Below, in pieces: positions 52,368 through 61,107 of a DNA stretch of 64,000 nucleotides. Every line of letters starts with the position of its first letter. The first letter of the stretch is position 1. The notes below the pieces were generated by a model, which saw nothing but the letters and a program-made list of their open reading frames with translations, was not told the origin of the DNA and did not search any database. The stretch comes from Arthrinium phaeospermum (Eukaryota; Ascomycota; Sordariomycetes; Amphisphaeriales; Apiosporaceae): the NCBI GenBank assembly GCA_006503535.1, contig QYRS01000005.1, positions 558,001 to 622,000 on the forward strand, read 5' to 3'. The translations under genes were made by a program, and so were the position numbers.

Positions 52368-53421
52368 CTTGTAATTTGGCAGTCCGGTCGCCTGCCAGCC
52401 CAACCTCATCTTTGCAAAACCTCGGTCTCGATGAGGTGGTAGAAGGGGAGGGCGGGAACATGGCACCGTCGCGGTGAACGTCGGCCTCACCAGCAGCGCC
52501 GTGCCGCCCACGCCGTCGAGCGGGACCTCGGCCCGGACGTCGTCCTTGTTGTCGAGCTCCATGTAGGCCATGAGGGTGCGGTAGGTCGGGAGGGCCTCGT
52601 AGCCCTCGAGCAGCAGGTCCTCGGGCCCCATCTTGGCGGCGAGCTGGGCCGTCTCGCTGTCTGCCAGCTGTGAAGTCGTAGGCGCGCTCGGCCGGTTGTT
52701 GCTGTCGTCCTTGTAGCGCTGGTAGCAGTTGGGCACGATGATGGGCTTGTCGTGCGACGCGAGGTCCTGAATCAGCGTGGGCGGGGGTCTCGACGATGTC
52801 GCCGTCGAGCCAGAGGACCCACGACGTGTCCGGGCCGAACGTGTCCGGGCCGAGGGTGGTGAAGAGCAGCGAGTTGCGCGCCTTGGACATGGCCGCCCGG
52901 CGCACCTTCTGGTTCTCCATCTTGTGCCGCTCCGACTCATCCTGCGAGGCCAGCGGGGGTCGAAGTCCTGGCGCTCGATGATGACGCGCCGGAACTTGTT
53001 GGGGCGCTCTTCTGGGTCTTGGCGATCTGCGCCTGCAGGGCCGTGGTAGCGGCGTTGCCCTCCTTGTTCTTGGGGATGATGAAGCCGAGGGTGATGAGTT
53101 CGTGCGGGTAGCTGAGCTTCATGAGGTTGTCCCAGTAGTCCTGGTAGAAGCGGGCCATGGGGTCAGGATGAGGACGGCCTCGCGGTTTGCGATGGGGTCC
53201 TTGGTGATGGTGACATGGTTGAGGTTGAAGCGCTGGACGTCGCGGCGGATGTGGGCGAGGTTGGACTTGGGGACGGGCTTGGAGTTGAGGTTGCGGCTCT
53301 TGGAGGCGGTCGGTCGGGAGGAGGAACCGGTGTTGGACAGGAAGTAGATGATGAAGGTACAGAGGACAATGCCTATGATGACCGTCACCGGGTTCGTCCT
53401 CCGTAGACGAACTGGCCCCAT
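52368..53421 (-). pseudogene. Mnn9/Anp1/Van1-family mannosyltransferase (GT62), disrupted by many small indels
   Basis: Golgi type II membrane protein of the mannan polymerase family. ATG 53421 starts a short basic cytosolic tail and a signal anchor (VTVIIGIVLCTFIIYFL). Recognisable family pieces follow in changing frames: REAVLILTP, MARFYQDYWDNLMKLSYP, HELITLGFIIPKNKEG, MENQKVRRAAMSKARNSLLF, SWVLWLDGDIVETP with the catalytic DxD-type motif, PTLIQDLASHDKPIIVPNCY, EALPTYRTLMAY, VPLDGVGGTALLV, then a metal-site-like DVHRDGAMFPP and WQATGLPNYK. Frame switches lie near 53159-53162, 53001-53004, 52955-52959, 52779-52788, 52660-52690 (three), 52486, 52442-52455 and 52416-52423. Nearly all look like one missing base in a short homopolymer. 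A 15-bp tandem duplication (52825-52854) adds five residues before the DxD motif. Either the consensus is poor here or this is a decayed copy. Confidence 0.82.
52825..52854. repeat. 15-bp tandem duplication inside the Mnn9-type gene
   Basis: Two 15-bp units, 52825-52839 and 52840-52854, differing at the last base. They are in frame and duplicate LGPDT/FGPDT before SWVLWLDGD. Confidence 0.85.
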
Positions 53422-53933
53422 GGGGGCGCCATGGGTTCGTCAAGGTTGTCTTTGTTGGTGGCTAACTATGTTTCCAGTGACATAGGTAGCGACGGGCGGT
53501 GGTGGTCTGGAAAGGGAATTCACGATAACGTGTCAGCAGCCATCAATGGGAAAACAGATATCGGCGCCCCGGGGGGGAAAAAATAAGTACAATTCGCTAA
53601 TTGGATTTTAGCCCTCCAAAACGAAATGAAATAGGGGCTGCTGTGCCGACCAAGTCCACTGCTCTGATCGGGGGGGACAAGGGTGTGTGGTCCTTTTGTT
53701 TCTAATAACGAACAGTAAAAACCCCAATTCCAATTGGAGCTGGCGATGCAATCGGCTTGATCAACAATTATCACTCAGAGGCCACCGTGAGATGGAGGTG
53801 GGCGTAGACACATGCGGGATTGATTGACCACCTGCACTCAATCAACCAAGTGTCAGTGCCAGTGTGTCAGCGTGTCAGCGTGCACGCCCAAGGCTACTAC
53901 CTACTGGCTACTAGGTACCAGTTACGGCTACTG

Positions 53934-54013
53934 CTGCTGGCTGCTGGCTGCTGGCTGCTGGCTGCTGGCTGCTGGTGCTGGCTGCTGGCTGCTGGCTGCT
54001 GGCTGCTGGCTGC
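53934..54013. repeat. Minisatellite, 7-bp unit (GGCTGCT)
   Basis: About eleven imperfect copies of a GGCTGCT heptamer with one interrupted unit in the middle (GGTGCT). Confidence 0.9.
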
Positions 54014-54151
54014 TTGCGCTTGTCTGTCATCTTTTTTTTGCCTGCTGCAACTCCACAGGTTAGGTACTTACCGTTGACCCACTTGCAAGTCAGCTCGCTT
54101 CTGCTTCTGGCCTTGGGTCTTTAAAATCGCAGCCTCGCAGTCAGCCCTGGC

Positions 54152-54179
54152 TAGCCAGCCAGCCAGCCAGCCAGCCAGG
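54152..54179. repeat. (CAGC)n tetranucleotide repeat
   Basis: Uninterrupted AGCC/CAGC units, about six copies. Confidence 0.9.
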
Positions 54180-55536
54180 AAGGTGTATCATTGATGTATT
54201 GTATTGTACACTGATGGCTGGCCTATTTCGATTGACTGATAGAAGGATATACTGCCTGGACCACCTTTTCTTTGTTTTGCCTTTCTTTATACCTATGTAT
54301 GTCGTAAGCACGTAGTTTGCTTAGGCACTTGGGCATTTTACAGCTCGGCTCGCTGCTTATCCAGTTTCGATACAGATCTGTAACCAAGCTGAAAGCTGCC
54401 CTTCGTGATCGGCCAGAACTATAAGGCTGGGTGCAGTATGCAGGCTTGTAGTTCATGCGATACCTCTGAGGGTTCTAGCTCTGTTCGATCCAGGCGTGTC
54501 AATAAAGAGAGAGTACGGAGTAGTTGTCGTCGATTTCACACGGACATAGAGCACCATCCCCTTCCGCAGGCTTACACCATCAGAAATACGAGGGTTGTGG
54601 GAGTATGTCGTCTACACTTACGACCAATTAGGAAAGCAAATGCGATGTGCCCACGTCAGTTGATTCTTCTAAAATGTGAACGAAAGGTCGAGAGTGCTGC
54701 TACAGAGTACCTGAGTCAGGAACGGGCCGTCCAGTCGGTTCTCGACCGAAAGTCCTTGCACGCTCTGGCCTAGAAATGTGAAAGGAGACAGCTTCAGACC
54801 TTTCTCACCTTGGACACACCAGTTCGTCCGCACCTTACAGGAGACTCACTCGCGTATGTCTACGTATGTATTCGTCTACAGTATTCCCACCCGGGGTTCC
54901 CTATACTGCGAGTCAGTAGTCAGCTAGCCCATGGGCAGCTACTAGTATGCGGTGAGGTGTTTACTGCCATGCAATGTACAGTAGCGACGAGGTGGATAAT
55001 ATTGAAGGCTGCACCCCCGCCTCGCCCATGGTCGCCCCTTATGCGCATAGGGACTCATTTGCCCATCGGCCCAAATGACAAGCAGAGTCGCACAGGGAGG
55101 TGGATACGCAGCCCGTCAGCCACCTATGCGGACGACTAGGACGATGCCATGATCCCATATCGTCTCGTCAACTACGGGCATGTTGTGCCAACAAGAGTTG
55201 GAAGACAACGTGGGGGGCAAGGATGGACCTTGGTGTCTGGCCGAGCCAATGGTAACACGGCGAACGGCACAAGGCGTTTAGTAGTAGTAGTAATAGTAGC
55301 AGTAGTAGTAGCAGCAGTTGTTGATGATACCTTGAGAAGCAGAAAGACGCGAATACCAATCACATGTATATACCGAAGACAGGTTGCTTTTTAGGGATCC
55401 CCAATCAGGACACGAACTTAATCAGCCTTCCTGTGCGATTCCTACGACACACATCGAAGTATGTGAAAATGGCCTGAATGACGTGCAGTAGTAGATTGGG
55501 AGAAAGGAATGAACTTGATAGGCAGGCCGAGGGAGT

Positions 55537-55638
55537 ACCTGCTTCGTACGGGGTCTTGTCATGCAGATCCCACATACAAGTCGCATGACCTGCTTCGTAC
55601 GGGGTCTTGTCATGCAGATCCCACATACAAGTCGCATG
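55537..55638. repeat. Perfect 51-bp tandem duplication
   Basis: Positions 55537-55587 and 55588-55638 are identical over 51 bp. It is intergenic and has no other feature. Confidence 0.95.
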
Positions 55639-56284
55639 GATCCGGACAGGGGTGTGGGGGGGTAAATGGGATGTTTCTCCCCTACTAGCCAAACGGCAGA
55701 CGGCCAGTTGCCCAGCGTTATGGAGAATTATCTTGGTGTTGCATCTCGAGGCCCAAGAGCCTCCTGCCTCCCTTGACAACGACTGAGCAAGCAGGCGCAG
55801 ACTTGCGAGCTGTTTGCTGTGTCTCCGGGTTGTATCAATGGCATGGCAACCAACGAGTCCGGCCAGTGGCAGTGTTTCGTGCATGAGACGGCACGGCAGC
55901 CTCACAACTCGTAGGGGGGGATTGCATTCCACGTCTCAACCCGTCCAATTCCTCTTGACCATATCCAAGCGATGATCGTACCGGCACGCCCGATTCGTGC
56001 TTCAGCAAGCAGGCGGCCGGCTGGACTTGGGGGCTTGACTGTATAGAGTTGCGTTATACCTAGATTCTTTTAGATGTATGTAAGTTAGGTATGTATTGAC
56101 TAGTGGTATGCAAGATGCTGGGCGAGACCTGACTCTCTCCAGCTTTGGACTATGGGCTTTTAGCATTGGTTCGGACGAGTCAACTGTTCTTCTCTCTGCT
56201 TGAGCCTTGACTAGTCGAGCCCAACTTTACCCCTGCATGGCGTTAATGCCAGAAGCCATGCGCTGGTTGTATGTAGCCGTCCAA

Positions 56285-56306
56285 GTGTGTGTGTGTGTGT
56301 GTGTGT
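56285..56306. repeat. (GT)n microsatellite
   Basis: Eleven GT units in otherwise non-repetitive intergenic DNA. Confidence 0.95.
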
Positions 56307-57124
56307 CTGCAAGCAAACAAACAGGTGCAGATTCAGGGTCTCAGCCAGCAAAGAGTCCCGAACGGGCCCCAAAAGACAGCGATTACTTCTTAGTAGGGGC
56401 GGGGTAATTATCTGAAGGAAGACCACTTCTTTCTCAATGTTATTGTCCATCCCCTACAGGTAGCAGGACCTGCTAGAGGCCCCAGCTAGCCCGTCCCCGG
56501 TCAAGTCCATCATGCTAGGCATCTGATAGGACACGGGCGGTTGGTTGCTGGCCGGATGGGGAATGCCTAAAGGCGAGCAGTGGAGGCCGCTGGGATTGGG
56601 GTTGGGATTTGGGTGGTTGACCGATTGTCGAGACAGCTCGAAATCCCTCGACCCTCGACCCTGATCCATTCCAGATGCGAAAATCAATCATGCAGTATTT
56701 TGTAGTAGTCTGTCTTGTGTAGGTAAGTAGGTATGCATGTATTTTGCCGTCGTACCTTGCTCGCCTCCTCGCCCAACCGAGCAGGCGTGGTTGATTTACT
56801 GTGGTTCCCTCGAATGTGACCGACAGTCCCAGCCCATAAATGTTACAAGATCGCATCGCTTGCCTCTCTCTCTTCTGGATCCTTCTGCTTCTGCCAACTG
56901 CTTCTTTCCTCTGCCATCCTGAGCTTGTCTTGTCTTAGCTGATATTTAGATAACCTTCAGGTGGCTGGTGCCGGAAGCTTTAAGCAGTGTTCTTGTCGAG
57001 TTCCAGCAGCAATTAAGATTCCATCCGGCCTCTTGGGTTTGATTTGTGATTCGGATACCCCTTACGTATCGGACTCATTTCCCCACGACATTGCAGCGAA
57101 ACACTCCCAAGGCCTCATCTAAGC

Positions 57125-57214
57125 TTCTTATTTTTAGTTGTTTCGTTTTTTCCCCTCTGTTGTCTCCCATTCTTATTTTTAGTTGTTTCGTTTTTTCCCC
57201 TCTGTTGTCTCCCA
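57125..57214. repeat. Perfect 45-bp tandem duplication
   Basis: Positions 57125-57169 and 57170-57214 are identical. Each copy is T/C-rich and lies in the probable 5' leader of the downstream gene. Confidence 0.95.
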
Positions 57215-57255
57215 CTAGAAACACCCAAGCACTAGAAAGGAGGAGGAGGAAGAAG

Positions 57256-57256
<1 letters not shown>

Positions 57257-57288
<32 letters not shown>
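57257..57288 (+). repeat. (AGC)n trinucleotide repeat
   Basis: Nearly eleven AGC units preceded by AGGAGG/AGAAGA purine repeats. Confidence 0.95.
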
Positions 57289-57291
<3 letters not shown>

Positions 57292-57871
57292 GAAGACCAA
57301 GAAGACCAGGCAGTAGCAGAAGGCACACGGAAGCAGCTCGTCCATCTCGCTCCAGCCGGCAAAACCACCTTCGCGGCACGCGGTACATGCACGCATATCC
57401 ATCCACTGCCACTCACCACCACACCTATCTACACCCCCCAATTCTGATCCAAGGGCGCACTTAAGATCAGCTCAATCCCACGTCCTTCAGAAAGGCCAGT
57501 CCGGGCCAATCCAATCCACCGATCTGTCGCCGATCCAACCCCAACAATCATAACATCTCGCTATTAAGGGGACTACGATCCAAGCCTCGTCTGGAACTGA
57601 CCGCGTGCCCCTGCGCATTCCTCCGTGCCTCCCTCTCGGCGGTGGTCACCACACTGACACTCCCCGCCATTTCCATATTTACATCCAGGCGACACCTCCA
57701 CACAACAACACCCTTGACACCACCACTTCAGTCGACCGTCATATTTGGACCAATGCTTCCCCGTCTGGTTCATCACATGCATGCTCCACGGCAGTCTGGA
57801 TTCTGGCCAACACGATAAGTGGCTACTACTTCGGACGTTCAGCACCAATCGCTGCCCCCCCGACATCCAGG

Positions 57872-58800
57872 ATGGAGCCTGTCCCGAGACGGAGAGTTTG
57901 GAGGAGTTTCGCCCCTCTCCTTACCTTCGCTGCGACTACATCATCCGCCGCCATCTCGACCAAGACTTACGAATTCGATTCGAACACCAACAACACGCGA
58001 AAACCCCTTGCGCTCCGCCGGTCTAACGAGCCGCCATCCCCAGCTCGCCATCATGGGCCACACCCGTCACACTGGCTCTGCCCTACCGACCCCGAACCAC
58101 CTCGCCGCTGTCCGGCACCCATCAGAGATCCAAAATCCATGTCGCGTACTAGGTCTATGCCTGGCTTGGACGGTCACGGCCGCGTTTTGTCTTTGCCCAC
58201 GCTGCGTCCAGAGAGCCCGTCCACCCGGGTCCGGCCTCCGCGCAGGAAGCCTGCCGACGAGATGTTCCCGCCCACCTCGCCCATCCGGCAATCGGTCCTT
58301 GACTCTCGGGACCCCCCGCCTGCCAGCGGACACAGGCGTACGCCGTCACCTTTGCACCACCCCACCCTGCCGGGCACGAGCTCGTCGGGCGCAAGTTCCT
58401 ACGTCTCCCTGCCCTCCACGCCATCGTCGGTCGCAACCTCTCCATCCTACCGATATGACCTGAACGGTGGCTACAGCTTCCCCGCTACTCGTCGTCGGTC
58501 CCGTCGACGCCCACTTCTCTCCGGTCACGGAGTCCTAGTATCTCTAGCTTGGAGACCATTCCGGACTCGCCCGACGCCGAGGAGGCGGCTTTGGAGGACG
58601 AGAAGAACTCGAGGGCGCGGGCAGGCAGCGAAGGCTCCGATGGCGAGGAGTCGACCTTGGATGGCCGCGGCCGCTCCAGCCTGGACGCCCCCTCGAGGCA
58701 GAACCCTCGGTCTCGGCTCCAAGGACAAGCGGAAGCGGTGGAGTGTCTGTGGCGCCGAGAGGCGCGGCGACATCGACTTGGAGACCATGGGATTAGGGGC
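57872..58800 (+). pseudogene. Fungal Ser/Pro-rich basic protein (RKRWSVCGAERRGD family), frameshifted
   Basis: A filamentous-fungal family of unknown function recognised from its C-terminal signature KDKRKRWSVCGAERRGDIDL (nt about 58724-58785). Upstream in the same frame are MPGLDGHGRVLSLPTLRPES, DEMFPPTSPIRQSVLD, HRRTPSPLHHPTLPG and SYVSLPSTPSSVATSP. The middle part, VPSTPTSLRSRSPSISSLET then IPDSPDAEEAALEDEKNSRA, is in another frame. The switches fall near 58480-58492 and 58693-58702, and a third change close to the normal C-terminal end (about 58788-58795) probably removes the usual stop. In-frame ATGs are at 57872 and 58139, and the true start is uncertain. The protein should be intrinsically disordered. 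Consensus errors or real decay are both possible. Confidence 0.65.
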
Positions 58801-61107
58801 GGGCAAGCCGGAGCCGGGGCTGGGGCTTGCTTTGCCTGCTGCTGAACTGTTCCTACCGCACAGAGCATGGATGCGCGTGGCATTAGAGAGTCCCAAAACG
58901 AGCTCATGATACATGCATTAAGGAAGGTCATCGTGTTTTTTTCGTTTTTGAAAGCGCAGTTTGCATTTGGTTTGGACCAAGGGTTTATCATGGAGGAGGC
59001 GTTTTTTCTGTCACAAGCTGTTCGATACCCTGTTGTTGCATCTGCATTTTCACCTCCCAGCGAACCCCATTCGGGTGCAGATAGATACCAGGACACTGTA
59101 TGATAATCTATTGAACTTGTGCCCTCATATCGCATATGACCTGTCACGTGAAAAGGCCCCCAGTAAAGGAGGAAGCCAGCCGATTTCGGCATCGAGGGAA
59201 ACCCCTTCGAGGCCAATATTTCCCATCTGGCTGAACTGGTTGCTGCTAACCTGGGGTCGCTATCATATGTATTCAGGGGCGCTGGGCCGCCCTAGGCGAC
59301 TGAACGCTTTGTTAACCTTGGGGACTCTGCTCATGCCTCTCCCCCCCTTTTTCCCCGCGAAATAGGAATTGCGCCTCCATCCCCGCCGAACCCTCCCCCC
59401 ACTATGGCGAGCTCGGTGGCGGCTACCACTGCCGCCAAAAACCTGGGCGGCGGTGGCGCCACCGGACCCCTCACCCGGTCGTTCCGTGGCTTCTTCCACC
59501 TGACTGGTGGGTAATCCGGCGTTGCCACTATTCGACTCTTGTTCAGGACGGGGCCCAGAAGACGACTCTTGCGAGAAAAGGTTGCGACGGGGTCGGCGTG
59601 TGTGGATGGATGAGGGAGGAGCTATTGCCAAACCAACCAACGCCAAGCCCATGAACTGACTATACACCTTTCGATACACATACAGATAGATGGTCATGAT
59701 TTCTAGAAGGAGCGCCATGGGTTAAAAAAGAAAAAGCCTCGAGGCGGTCAAGAAAAATCCGATTGCAGGTTGACATACTACTTACTCACTGTACCTACTC
59801 CTCCAGCCCGAGCGAGCAAATTCACTCTCTCTTAGACGAGACTGGCGAACATATGCAAGAAAGCCTGGGCTGGTACTTGTCTTTGCTAGGCGAACCCGCG
59901 CCCTCCATGCTCCCCATACGCTTCTTCCCCCCTGTCTCAACCTACTTGGGGATCCTAGTCTTGATCTCATCGGGCAATCAAGTGACCGAATTGGAGCTTA
60001 TGCTTCGTCTCTGATTGCGTCCATTTTATGCCGGCCCAGAATGCCACACTCGTTCGGTCTTTTTTTTTTTCGTGGGCAACATTAGCCTAAGTAGCCACTG
60101 CGTCCATTATTCAATCGCAAGTGAAGATGACAGGCGGATCCGTCCGACGTTGATGGCTGGTGATCAGAGGGTGGTTGCAGCATGAGCACGCCACTGGATT
60201 CAGGGGCTGGCTGCTATCAGAACACTATAGCATTATAGCCTAGCTAACTTGATGAATAGGGTCCTGCCAAGTAGCAACGGACGAACTGTGTACCCTAAGG
60301 GGCAGCATGCCATCCCGAGATGAATCCAAGTGGTTCGCAGTGCTTGTTGTATACTCACTGACGGCTAGCCCTTATAGTGAGGAATAGAGGGCGTACGATG
60401 CAATAGAAGTACAAGTATCGTATGTTCATTACTATATGTCTACATGCAGGAGTGATCCTGTGCCATTGGATGCGGCTGACTTTGCCTACACCTGATTGAC
60501 GCAACGCTCGAATGAGACGTGACGCGATCGCCCTGGGATTATCAACCAAGGTTATCCCAATTTCCCCTACCGGGATTGGACGCGAGTCTTACTCGGCCCT
60601 TCCTTCCTTTCCCATACCATTCCGTTCGCAAATAGAAACAGGACTGACCCTTCAAAGATGGGGGTACATCGTCGTCGACCCTCGCCTTGGGGGGAGAGCG
60701 AAAGAGGTGGCATGCCTACTCCCCTTTAAATCGGAGACCGTAAATTCATGCCGTATGTGTTTATATGGTGTAGTGTGCTCATGCTGTCGTAAATGCCAAA
60801 ACGCGTGGAAACGAGATGCTACTACCACTGTGACCACCCATCCAGGTCTCAGGAGAGTTGCTCCGAAATCGGTGCGTACCAGCTTGCATCGTATTGGGCG
60901 GAGTTCTGTGGGCCTCGACCACACTGAAAAGCGAGGCCGCAAGTCCTATGCGCCGCGATCGTGTACTTGCGCATATTCCATCAAATTCGTAAGCCGAAAG
61001 CAGTCGTGCTGGCATGCAGTCTACAGTTGCTTTGGCGTTGGGCGGAAGCGTCTTGTCGAACGCCGCTTCCCAAGTCGTTTGGCCAAAAAGTAAGTGCGAA
61101 AGACCTT
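58801..61107. other. Intergenic, no confident gene
   Basis: Contains one short coding-like frame (59404-59514, see findings) and a T-run at 60060. No other gene signal. Confidence 0.45.

Larger units (their letters stand above)
53422..57871. other. 4.4 kb gene-poor region with several tandem repeats
   Basis: No gene recognised. It holds the repeats listed separately, TACAGTA copies near 54879 and 54973, and from about 56860 onward CT-rich DNA that looks like the leader of the gene starting near 57872. Confidence 0.5.
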
